Below are positions 1-9,877 of a DNA stretch of 64,000 nucleotides, piece by piece (the stretch's first letter is position 1; every line of letters starts with the position of its first letter). The stretch is from Lumnitzera littorea. Its lineage: Eukaryota > Streptophyta > Magnoliopsida > Myrtales > Combretaceae. The notes under the pieces were generated by a model. It searched no databases. It saw only the letters and a program-made list of their open reading frames with translations, and was not told the origin of the DNA. The position numbers were made by a program, and so were the translations under genes. The stretch spans positions 37,269,219 through 37,333,218 of the forward strand of contig JAMXBB010000011.1 in assembly GCA_024138015.1 (NCBI GenBank), given 5' to 3'.

Positions 1-1080
1 GCTAACAAAAGCTGATCTTTTTAAATTCAAATCAAAAACTTATTTAGTGGTTATGGATTGATATATATCTGATCTAAACAAGATAAGAAGAGTTGTTTTT
101 GAATTTCAAATTATCAAGATCTTCTCAAAATATCCAAAGATTTATCTTAAATAACTAACGATTGGATAAAAGATAATCTTCAAATTTTTAGCTGTTGGAA
201 GATTCAATATAAAAGGAGAAAGGAGTCAAAATGTCAGCATACAACTCGGAAGAATTATTATCATTGCACAAAAAATCTTGATTAGTTTTTACCTTTTGAA
301 AAGTTTCAAAAAGTTATTTAGATACTATTTTAGAGTTGCACCAAATCAAAGTTCTACAATAAGTGTTATTTCTTTTAGGTGCAAAGTTGTTTAAGAATTG
401 TATCCTTTGCTCTCACTTGTAATATCTAGACTTTATTATAGAGAGAAGTCAGTTGTACTCTATAGATCTATATTAACCTAGATTGTTGAGAAGCTAGATA
501 AGTAAAGTAGAGTGTTGTAAAGTCATTGTGACGAATGCTTGCAATCTGTTTGTGATTTGATTTAGTGGATCAAGTGGAACAGCACCGATAAAGTAGACCA
601 GGTCCCCATAATGGAGCTGGAAGAAAGTATTATTCAGAAGGCCAAAGTTCTATAAAATCATTACTTTATTTTCTCTTTCCTTATACACTTTTAATTTCGT
701 TTATTATCAGTCGAGCATTGAATCATTAAATTATCACTATTCACTATTATAAGTTGTTAAGAGGGGTAATTTCATCTTTTAACAAAAAAGTCTTCAAAAA
801 TTTAGAGATATCAATTCACCATCTCCCCCCTACCTCAATATCTAATACAAGACCAACACTACCGTCGCCAACCACCACCACCACCTATTTTTTTAAGATT
901 AGTTGAGAAAGAAAATGGACCGAGAATAATTTAGTCATTAAAGTTATATTACATATCTATTCCTAAATAGCTTATAAATCCAATTAAACAAAGTAATATG
1001 TATTACTCCCTTATTTCATTCCTTATAAAATTCTAATTCCATTTCCTCCTCATTCTATTCCATGAACTGAACATACCATT
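1..1080. other. AT-rich left flank, possible LTR remnant
   Basis: No open reading frame can be supported here. A TATA-like motif (TATAAAAGG at 208-216) is followed by roughly 500 bases that read like the R/U5 part of a plant LTR, but no partner LTR, primer site or target duplication is visible. Positions 780-1080 are AT-rich with a short C-rich stretch. This may be a retrotransposon relic or ordinary intergenic DNA. Confidence 0.3.
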
Positions 1081-1160
1081 ATATTTTAGATAAAAAAATG
1101 TATTCATATGTCGATACCATAGGTACATACGACAAGAATGTAATAAAAAATAAAATTTAA
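1081..1160. repeat. 80-bp direct repeat, copy 1
   Basis: This block recurs at 1341-1420 with only about three mismatches in 80 bases, all transitions. The two copies start 260 bases apart. Copy 2 directly abuts the end of the recognisable PMD-type sequence, so the repeat probably belongs to the 3' flank of the Mutator-like gene and was duplicated locally. Confidence 0.85.
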
Positions 1161-1340
1161 TCATTATCTAGATTTTGTGAAAAGGGATGGTGCAAGACAA
1201 TGTGACTTTAATGTAATTTTATCATATGTATGCATTAGTTGTAGGCATATGATTGTAGTGCAAAGTCAGTTAAACACAAATTTTCAAAATACAATGATTG
1301 TGCGAGTGTTTTTCTATTCTAATAGGAATGTGAAACACTT

Positions 1341-1420
1341 ATATTTTAGATAAAAAAATATATTCATATGTCGATACCATAGGTACATACAATAAGAATG
1401 TAATAAAAAATAAAATTTAA
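1341..1420. repeat. 80-bp direct repeat, copy 2
   Basis: This is the partner of 1081-1160. A second short similarity, beginning TTTTGTGAAAA and followed by ATGGTGCAA, follows both copies: about 12 bases after copy 1 (near 1172) but about 235 bases after copy 2 (near 1655). Copy 2 therefore has an exon-like stretch between the two markers that copy 1 lacks. Confidence 0.85.
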
Positions 1421-2065
1421 ATGCCAGAGACTTCTCAAACTCGCCAGCTAATGAAAGAGTGGTGTAACATGTGAAGCTCCTAAGCTGGAACTAATCTCAC
1501 CTAAGTTAATAGAATGACACCTTACAGATGGAACATCTGGATCCCTTCGACCACTTCCTCATTTGACTCTAGTCTGACCTCCCCTAATACGAACTCTGTT
1601 AAGTGGCAGTTGAGGGGCAACTAGCTCAAGCTGGACACCTTTATCAGGTGGTTAATTTTGTGAAAACGAATGGTGCAAAATAATACCACTGTAGTCCTCT
1701 AAGAACTATAAGCCACCTTTAACAATCTGATGGGCTAACTGTATGTCATCAGTCAACTGAATTGACTATAAGGTATCGAGCTACATGGAAGAAAAATGAT
1801 TCGCAATCATACTACACGATAAATGGGGTTATACACAAGTTGTTATGTTGATTGTACTTACTAGATGACCCATCACCGCATCTAAGTGCATTATGTATCA
1901 ATGAGTATGCTACTTGTACCACTGTAAATACTCAGGGTTCATACCAAAAACTAGGTGTAAGTGAATGATCCAAGCATACCAGTCTACCCAATATTGGATG
2001 TAACCATCATGTACTACTCTCCAATCGACATCTGTATGACCTATGAGATCTTACCGATGCAATTG
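1421..2065 (-). pseudogene. PMD protein, C-terminal part (beyond the Ogre insertion)
   Basis: Read on the minus strand, this continues the plant mobile domain gene whose upstream part lies at 17703-18790. A stretch around 1990-1910 translates to residues such as YIQYWVDWY and NPEYLQWY, matching the tryptophan-rich C-terminal PMD pattern in which a residue run with PxYxxWY closes the domain. Several stop codons and at least one frame change make it a pseudogene. The break lies exactly at the CTCAC target duplication of the Ogre-type element. PMD proteins are known as nuclear silencing-related proteins (MAIN/MAIL1 family) and as passengers of Mutator-like elements. The passenger origin fits here because the upstream exons encode Mutator-type domains. 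The left end of the transposon was not found. Confidence 0.6.
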
Positions 2066-2070
2066 CTCAC
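2066..2070. repeat. Target site duplication of the Ogre-type element, left copy (CTCAC)
   Basis: CTCAC directly precedes the TG start of the 5' LTR and recurs as CTCAC at 17698-17702, directly after the CA end of the 3' LTR. Five bases is the expected duplication for Ty3/gypsy integration. The perfect match shows the two LTRs belong to one insertion event. Confidence 0.95.
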
Positions 2071-2383
2071 TGTAGACACCTAATTTTTGTCCCTCTATAA
2101 TCCTAATTTTTATTTTTACAAAAAGGGTCCTAATTAAAAAAATATATAATAAAAATAAAAAGATAACAAAAAAAATTAATAAAAGATAAAAATTAACAAA
2201 TGATGTAAATACCAAAAAAAAAAAAGAGGAAAAATTATAAAAATTTTGTAAATTTTTAGGAAGTAATTTATATTAGGAACAAATAGTTTTAGTTTTAGTT
2301 TAGTTGAGTTAAAAATTTTTATTTTAGGAAATCGAATAGTTTAAGTATAGTTTAATTGTACTAAATGTCAAGACACAGGCCAA

Positions 2384-2472
2384 CAACCTAACGGATAAGT
2401 ATTGGAGTTTGGATTGGATTTAACTTGAGGTCTTGGGTTCGAGTCTCAGCCGACACCTATGTCTTTATTTTT
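2384..2472 (+). promoter_or_regulatory. tRNA-like A-box/B-box unit inside the LTR
   Basis: A tRNA A-box-like motif (CAACCTAACGGATAAG, about 2384-2399) is followed by a near-consensus B-box (GGTTCGAGTCT, 2436-2446) and a T5 run at 2468-2472. The bases around the B-box can form a five-pair tRNA T-stem that includes G-U pairs. The 3' LTR keeps the same layout (15727-15810), with a slightly better A-box (CAGCCTAACGG). Box spacing is about 50 bases, within the range of tRNA genes. It could be a tRNA/SINE relic captured by the LTR or an active internal polymerase III promoter. No complete cloverleaf was found. Confidence 0.5.
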
Positions 2473-2614
2473 CTACAGAAGCGAGATGAAAATGGGTCAT
2501 ATCTAATTAAATCATATGAATTTAGTTAAATCAGATTTGAGTTAAATTTGAATCTAGTTTAATTAACGAATCAAATATAATTAGATATGATATGATATGA
2601 TTTGGTTTAGAGTC

Positions 2615-2623
2615 TATATAAAC
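2615..2623 (+). promoter_or_regulatory. LTR TATA box
   Basis: TATATAAAC sits in a region otherwise typical of a plant LTR U3/R border and is conserved in the 3' LTR (15957-15965). Transcription of the element would start about 30 bases downstream. Confidence 0.75.
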
Positions 2624-4308
2624 ACACGCTAACAGTAAGAAAAGGGGAAGAAAAATCCAAATACAAAACACAGCGCATACAAACTAATCTTCACGATAGT
2701 ATAACACGCCCCTAATCCATCTTACACACTCTAGACACCGAATAGCAACAGCGAGCGCATCACATCCTGTAGCATTGATCCTCACTCATCCAACTGCATG
2801 TTGCTGAACCAGATTCGCAATCTACACACAGCTATAGTTCGCCACACGCTGTCCACACAACATTGATCCACACACAGCTCAGTCTCCAACGCCGCACAAT
2901 ACGAACAGCAATAGCAAATCCACACCAAACTTAAGTCCACGCTACTGCACTTGTTAACTGAACATAAGCACGACACAGAAGCAACGGCAATGCCCCACCC
3001 AACAGCCACGACAGCGTCCCCTGTACGATACGGCTTAAGGTATACGCAACAGCTGCAGCACAAATCACTGCACCTTATACAGTGCACAGGTTCCTTACCA
3101 ACATCCCCCACAGCAACAACAGTAGTGTCTGCAACAGCAAAGCTAACCACTCTATCGCAGAATCCCCTATCTATGTCCAGAGGAGCAACTCCAACACGTC
3201 CTCAACCAGCAATGTGATACTGTCCAACACGCACACACTGTCCTCTAAAACAGGCTCATGCATCCGCTGCAGCCAACACTTAAGTTCACACGTGACTATT
3301 AGGTCAATCAGCGGCAACATGACAACTAGTCTTCAATGCCGGCAGCAGTCTAACGCCTCTGTCCTTTAATCGAGGAAGTTCAAGTTCGGTGATTCAAAGT
3401 TTTTTTATTTATTTAGTTATTATATTATGTTATTATTATTATTAGACATAACATATGCATATATATATTAGTTTAGTGTATTTCTTTTAGCATTAGTTTT
3501 CTTTATTATATAAGTTAAATATGTTATATTGATTTAAGTAGATAGTTGTTTGATAGTAGTAATATAGATAAAAATAAATATATATTTATATGTTAGCCTA
3601 GGATTTTTCTTTTTAGGTTTTTTTTAGAAATCTTCACATAGGAAATTATTTTTTTTTAGAAAAAAAAATTAATAAAAGACCCTTTTAAACAAATTTTAGA
3701 ACGTTTTAGAGAGTTTTCAACAATACTCATGAGTTACGACTCTTTAGGTTTTTTTTTTTTTAATAAACCAAATTAACTAAAACGTAAACTTGATCGGTTT
3801 TCAAAAATTAAAATTAATCAACACACTAAAGATTTTTTGAATGAATTACGATCGTCTGATCCCGGCTAGTGGGTACGTAGGCACCTTCGGGTCGGTGATA
3901 AAATATGTAGAAACTTAAATTCTTTTTTTTTTCTTTTGATTTTATTTATTTATTTTAAATATTATAATTAGAAAAAATAATCCTAATTTCGGTAAATAGA
4001 TAGTGGTACCCATTAAGGGTTTAATAGGTTAGCCTCCGAACTTGGAACCCTCTGGTTCTTCATTTAAAATTGAAATCAAAGTCTGGTAGCCAAATCGTGA
4101 TCAATCCACCCAACTGATTACGGTTTCTTTTTCTTTTGCCGACTTCGATTGGGTGGCGACTTCAAAAATTATTTTCAATAAAAAAACCGGAATTTCTCAA
4201 TTTCTTTAGTCGAGGATTGATATTAAATGGGTTAGTGTTTAGTATTAATCGAGAAATGAGAAATTAATTTGAAATAAAAAGAAAATAAAAAAATCAGGCT
4301 TGACAATT

Positions 4309-4328
4309 TGGCGACTCCACTAGGGATC
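4309..4328 (+). other. Primer binding site (tRNA-Arg type)
   Basis: TGGCGACTCCACTAGGGATC begins three bases after the 5' LTR. From knowledge of plant tRNA-Arg(ACG), its 3' end plus CCA is complementary to TGGCGACTCCGCTGGGGAT, which differs at two positions, both G to A. Ogre elements are known to use tRNA-Arg. Confidence 0.9.
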
Positions 4329-4936
4329 GAACAAGGGCTAACCACTTGAAGTTGTCGAAAATAGGATTATTTTTTCAAAAAAAAAATGAAATAATAAAAA
4401 TAATGAAAAACTTAGATATCTTATTTTATGTATTTGTTTATTTATTTGTTTTTTACTAACTTTTTTTTTTAGTTGTGGTAGTTTATTTAAGGGGGAATTT
4501 TGGGGGGGTTTTACTTTTATTTATTTTATTTTATTTTTCTTTTTTGCATCATAAGTGCATAGTAGACACGGTCAGAACCAGGCCATCTTAGGACCTTAGG
4601 AGGGGGGCTATTGTGTAAACTTTGAATGTTGTGGGGTAACCACCTTCCGTGGCCGATTAAGCTACCCCACTCAAGTTTAGATGTAACCACAGAATCGTTG
4701 CTTTGAAAAACGTAGTGGTTGTAGAACTTGAGGATCTTTAGAACCCACCCTTTATATTACATGAAAACTTTTTCAAAAAATCATAAGAACCTATGATGTG
4801 GTGAACCTAAATTGATAAAGGTAGTTGTAAAGTTGTGATTGTAATTGTAATCTTCCCTTGTAAATAATTTGTAATAATTTCATGTAAAGTTTAGAATACG
4901 TTATAATTGTAATTTTAATTTTGATTTTGATTAGTC
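4329..4936 (+). other. 5' leader of the Ogre-type element
   Basis: This untranslated leader lies between primer site and ORF1. The block 4560-4752, including CCTTAGGAGGGGG and GCTACCCCACTCAAGTTTA, is clearly conserved in the leader of the non-autonomous element 2 (47038-47235), although the surrounding sequence is not. That makes it a candidate RNA packaging or dimerisation region. Confidence 0.6.
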
Positions 4937-6347
4937 ATGACTGGACCAAGTCAAGAGCCTTCTAAAGACATTCATGTTCACCTACCACATTGGCTACAGA
5001 AGCTACTTCAAACGTGGTTTCGACTCTTCGACCCAAATAAACAAGAGTTTATTAAGAATAAAATTGGGCCCATCCTCTCTCTACAGAAGATCCCTTTGAA
5101 CATCACTTTAGTACGGGCCTTAGTCCACCTATGGGAGCCCCAATCCACCAATTTTTGTATGGGCCTACATCAACTAAGCCCAACTTTAGAAGAATACTCC
5201 CAATTGTTGTGGGCTCCTACAATCACAGATGATATTTATGTCCCAAACTTGGAAGATGCAGCACTAAAGATCTTCAGCAAGTTTTTGGGAATCAGAAAAA
5301 CCGAAATAAACCGGGTTCTAAATCAAGGAAGGACCATTCAATTAGAGGATGTCATAGACTGGTTTTCTACGGAATTGAAGCATAAGGAAAAACGCGAGGT
5401 TTTTTGTGCAAATTTAGAAACATGGCACCAGTACTGAGTCAACGCTTTTATATTGGTGGTCTTCAATACTATTTTGTTCCCTAATGAAAGACGTCGAGTC
5501 CATTTCAGATTTGCAGAAATCGTAACCCAATTCCTTGAAGGGAAATCAAACGTCCTGGCCCTTTTGGCTGAGCAGATCCGGTCACTAAACCATCTCAAGA
5601 AAAAGAAATGAGGAGATCTGCAAAACTAATATGGTCCTACTGGTGGTCTGGTTCGTTAGCCACATGAGAAGTTACCAACTTGATTTCAATCGGGCTGAGT
5701 TTACTCAACAATATGATCTCATCAAATCCTTTGGAGAAAGGATCGAGCTGCCAGAAAATATACTTAGCCGCTACTGGTTCCAATACTTTCAGAGTATGAA
5801 AGCGAAAGAGTTGTTGTTGACACCCAGGTGGTTTGCAAGCAAGGAAATGATAAGAGGATGTGGAGACTTTAAAGCGGTTCCTCTAATCAGCTTCAACCTC
5901 TGCACCACATACGTCCCAGCCAGTGGACTCATTGAGGAAATGATCCCCAGACCATCATTAGAAGCTATCTCGTTGGACTTCCTTAACCCCGGCATGATGA
6001 TGGTTGATAAAGTAACCAAGCTTCAAAGCATCCGAGCTCTTTAGTGTATGAGAAAGACCACCCCTACCACTAGAGGGATAACAGCCAGGAGCCAGACAAC
6101 CAAAGGATTTCTTTATCACCAGCTAAAAGGGTTGAAAGATATAGAAGATAACAAAGAGAAGGGGGAAGTTCAAGCTGAACCCGAGAGGACGAGTAAAAGA
6201 GAGCAGGAGTTGGAAAGCCGTTGCAAGGAGTATCATCAGAAGATAAAGGCATTAAAAGCACAACTGAAGAAGACCAAGGGCAAAGAAGAGCAGGCTCCCA
6301 TGATCCGAAAGAAGAGAAAGATGCAGGATAAGCCTACTAGCCACTAA
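4937..6347 (+). pseudogene. Ogre ORF1 protein (function unknown), broken
   Basis: Ogre elements encode an extra protein before gag whose role is not established. Here about 470 codons can be followed: an N-terminal 166-residue open stretch (4937-5437), a middle part after an in-frame stop and a frame change near 5600-5630, a third part 5631-6044, and a C-terminal part 6048-6347. The first half resembles the plant domain of unknown function found in Ogre ORF1 proteins (hydrophobic, many Trp/Leu/Pro). The C-terminal 100 residues are highly charged, with Lys/Glu heptads (around QELESRCKEY and IKALKAQLKK) that predict a coiled coil. The start ATG at 4937 is the first after the leader and fits the family. 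Confidence 0.75.
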
Positions 6348-6691
6348 AAGATTAAATTTTAGATTTTAGGTTTTTTATGTTTTCATTAGGATTCATTTTT
6401 ATGAATAGAATAAGAGGTGTAAAGCTTCACAATTGATAATAATAATAATAATAATAATAAAAGTTAGTTAGGTTTTGCCACATCAGAAGTTCTCGCCAAT
6501 TCTTGATTTTTCATTGCATTCGTGTGACATGCATTTTATGTTTGTACAATTAACAACCCTTTTTTAGGAAAATGTAATATGTACTAACCCTTTGTTGAGT
6601 TGTTCAATAAACAATCAAGTAAAATTTCAAGATAGCTCCCAAACGTTAAGTCTTTCAGAGAAGTCCGATTAGAACACGTTCCTAGACTAGG
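6348..6691 (+). other. Spacer between ORF1 and gag, with an AAT microsatellite
   Basis: Non-coding. An (AAT)n run lies at about 6436-6461. No other structure was seen. Confidence 0.6.
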
Positions 6692-8490
6692 ATGGCCACC
6701 ACTCAAGGAAATGATGGAGACCTTAAAATCAATGATCCCTCTGAGCTGAGGTTTCATTCCATAGAAAGGGCTATGGAAAAGATGGCAGAACAGATGAGTT
6801 TCCTAGCAAATAGCATTGCTTTGCTGCAAGCTACAGCACTGACTAATGAAGAAGGTTCCAAAACCCGTTATGAGAAGAATACACAAGCTCCTGAAGCAGA
6901 GCACGAATATCAAAAAGACCCATTCAAGTCAAAAGGACTTTACCCAAAAGACAACCTAACCTTGGAACCTGACACGTATGCGGCCCCGAGACCTGTCAAG
7001 CATGGGCTAAGTACGGACAGCTTAAAAGAACTAGAAAGGAAATTGACACAACAGATCATTGAAAAGATGAAGGCATTTGTAGGGTATGATGGATTTGAAC
7101 AGGTGGAGATCATAGAGTTTTCCGTGTATGACATGGGATCATACCCTGAGAAGTTTAAGGTACCAGAATTCGAAAAGTATAATGAGACGGGTTGCCCTAA
7201 CCTTCACACCAGGTTGTATGTCAGGAAGATGGGTAAATATGTTCAATACGATCCACTCATGGTACAAACATTTCAAGATAGTCTGATCGGACCGGCCCTG
7301 ACTTGGTATGCCCAGCTTGATTTGAATCAAGTAAATACATGGGAGAAACTTGCTCAAGCATTTTATGAACAATATAAATTCAATGTAGAAGTAGCCCCGA
7401 CTATGATGGATTTGGTTACCTTACGGAAGAAGAATAACGAATCGTTCAAAGAATACACTCAAAGATGGAGGTCTTTAGCTGCAAGAATCTCTACTCCTAC
7501 GACTGAAAAGGAACTCACATCGGCTTTCATTAACACCTTAGAGAGGCCCTATTTCTCCCATCTCATCGGGTAAGCCTCGTCCAATTTTGCCAAAGTAGTA
7601 GTAGCCGGGTGCAAGATTGAAAGTGCCGTTTCTTCTAGTAAACTGCAAAACCTAGCAGATAGAAGACCACCAGCGTCATCATCTGGTCCTAAACCAGCTG
7701 CCGGTAAGCCTAAAGAATCTATGGTTGGTATGGTAAATTCAAATGTCAAACCAAATGCTCAAGTCGCTTTTAGGGCGAATCCACCTCCCGTTCAGCAACA
7801 GTACAGAGACCAGTTTCAAACTAATAGGACTTATAGACAATTTACCAAGATACCGGTCCCTTTAAGTCAAGTATTTGAAAAGTTGCGAAGGGATAATTTG
7901 ATACGGTACGAACTTCCTAGCGATCGATATCAACCGAGAATCTTTGACCCCACAGTAAAGTGTGAATACCACTGTGGACAAGTGGGGCATTCGACTGATG
8001 CATGCTGGAGACTGAGGAACAAGATTCAGGACTTAATAGATGAAGGGACAGTGCAGTTGGATTTTGTGGAAGCCCCAGTTCCTAATGTTAACAATAATCC
8101 CTTACCCAACCACAGGCCTATGATTGGTATGATTTGTGATGACTATGATGTCAATGTCATCAATTCATATAAGAAGCCTAAGGTTTTTAAGTTCTATACT
8201 GGCAACCAGACTCCAGAAGTGAAGAGGTACACATTCCACGTACCGTTGCCACCAGAAAATTACAAGGCTGCTCCATTTAACTATCACCTGGTAAATCAGG
8301 AGACACCAAGTCCTCTAGTAGGGGGCACTACTCGATCAAGAAATATTTATCACCCAAGAGAGGAGCAAGGGAGGAAGGTCACATTGGGAGAATTGAATGA
8401 TAAGACAACGGCCGAACACATCAAGGGGCTATCGACCTTTATCAAAATGATCAAGTCAAGTGAGTATAAGATCATGGATCAACTTGATAA
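6692..8490 (+). pseudogene. gag: Gag polyprotein, Ogre type, one internal stop
   Basis: Gag forms the particle and binds the element RNA. The frame opens at ATG 6692 and runs 293 codons to TAA 7571-7573, then continues in the same frame. The capsid-like segment shows the retrotransposon gag pattern (YDPLMVQTFQDSLIGPALTWY near residues 190-210, then FYEQYKFN and KEYTQRWR). After the stop, a zinc-knuckle variant C-x2-H-x5-H-x4-C (starting CEYHCGQVGH, about 7962) precedes a Trp-Arg-Leu-rich helix, as usual for Ogre. The single stop is the only break. It lies immediately after the capsid module, so a translated product would be capsid without the RNA-binding knuckle. Confidence 0.85.
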
Positions 8491-9490
8491 GACTCCTGCA
8501 CAAATATCGTTGATGGGCTTATTAATCACATCTAAACTGTACAAGGAGACTTTGTTTCACACTTTAAATGAGGTGAAGGTCCCTCGGGAAATTCCAACTG
8601 AGAAGATGGGACTGGTTACTAATTCAATCCTCACAATAGATGAAATTTCATTTTCAGCTGAAGAATTCGGCGAGGAAGGGAACAAACATACAAAGCCACT
8701 CTTTATCATGGTAAGGATTAATGAAATAATTGTCACTAAGGTACTCATTGACAATGGATCATCACTGAACGTCTGCCCACTCGCCACCTTAGATTTACTG
8801 GTTATCGACACCTCTGCAATAAAGCCTTCTTCCACAACAGTTGGGGCCTTTGATGGTTCTAGAAGAGAGATTATAGGGGAGATTGATTTATCCGTGAATA
8901 TTGGCCCTCAGCACTTTACTATTCGATTCTAAGTCATGGACATTCCAAGATCTTTCAATCTACTTTTGGGAAGACCTTGGATCCTTACAGCAGGGGCCAT
9001 ATCCTCGAGCTTGCACCAAAAATTGAAGTTTATCTCTAATGGCCAAGTGATTACAACTTTAGGAGATCAAGATTATGAAATCTACTAGGAGATGGCTATA
9101 CCCTACATAGGAAGTGAGGGACAAGAAGAGCTGGGTTTACAAATGTTTGAAGAAGTGAACATGATTACCGGTCTCGATAGAGAGGATGATAGAAGGAAGG
9201 GGTTCAAGGTAGGCTAGATCGGCGCTTACAGCCTTGGCTACAATCCTATCCTAGCGGAAGAATTCCAGAAGAAACAAGCGAGGGGAAGGAGAGGTAACAG
9301 ATTATACCATGCTTCAATAACCTTTCCACCGTTAGCTGAGACGTTCATACGGGAAGAGACTCAAGCCCGAGAATCTAACAAAAAAGGATCAACAAACTCA
9401 CCACCCAAGTTCCAGCATCATTTGAACAACTGGTTCTCCATCCTGGCGAATAGCAACAAGTCTTCCCTAGGGAAAAGAGGTGACCCATAG
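8491..9490 (+). pseudogene. Aspartic protease and G-patch-like tail, Ogre type
   Basis: This is in the same frame as gag. The protease active-site region reads VLIDNGSSLNV (Asp codon at 8750-8752). Tat/Ogre proteases normally have this Asp-x-Gly-Ser/Ala-Ser arrangement. A second conserved block, LLLGRPWI, follows a TAA at 8930-8932. Further downstream the glycine-rich GYNP motif (about 9240) resembles the conserved tail before the Ogre intron. Additional in-frame stops lie at 9086-9088, 9215-9217 and 9488-9490. Each can be explained by one C-to-T or G-to-A change from a Gln, Arg or Trp codon, which is an inference from family comparison. No frameshift is needed across 6692-9490. Confidence 0.8.
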
Positions 9491-9877
9491 TTAGTATTTT
9501 CTGAATTTTTTATTTTTAATAGTCATCGTTTCAAATGTATCGTTGAACCTTTCATTCAAAATTAGTTAGGCCTTTATCTCATTTGAGACCATACCTCCAT
9601 TTATTCAATAAAATCTTAGTTTGTTTCTTTCCTATGTTGCTCTTCAATTCTCTTTCATTTACATGCATTTTTTTCATGCATTCTCATTCAGATTCAATGA
9701 ACCAAGTGAAAACTAGAAATACCTCACGTAGGTAGAAAATGAGAATATTGATATCACTTCCGGCCCTACTAGGTTAGTCGTCGAGAGCGATGTCGATCAC
9801 CACAGTAATATACAAGAGGAATGGTAAAAACATGAACTGGGTAGATCACTATTGATGAACCGATTGAGACAATTAAT
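9491..9877 (+). other. Probable Ogre intron and start of the downstream exon
   Basis: Coding similarity stops near 9490 and resumes clearly by 9850. Between lies T-rich, non-coding sequence. Ogre elements are known to carry a spliced intron between protease and RT. A plausible donor is the AG/GTGACC at about 9477-9484. Short acidic reading around 9741-9790 (ENIDI) suggests the downstream exon begins before 9741, followed by one frame change near 9840. The exact splice sites cannot be fixed from sequence alone. Confidence 0.55.

Larger units (their letters stand above)
2071..4305 (+). repeat. 5' LTR of the Ogre-type element
   Basis: It begins TGTAGACACC and ends CTTGACA. It matches 15422-17697 over its whole length apart from small indels and mostly transition differences. 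Inside are a tRNA-like polymerase III box region (2384-2472), a TATA box (2615-2623), a long 5' transcribed part and the U5 end. Small open frames at 2782-3369 lie in this LTR and look non-coding. Confidence 0.95.

Noticed and set aside
2384..2472. Possible intact tRNA gene
   Set aside because: A-box, B-box and part of a T-stem are visible, but the acceptor ends do not pair and no cloverleaf forms, so it is reported only as a polymerase III-like unit.
2782..3369. Overlapping small open frames on both strands inside the 5' LTR, with counterparts near 16013-16659
   Set aside because: They lie in GC-richer LTR sequence, overlap on opposite strands and are not kept as the same frames in the other LTR. 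Chance frames.
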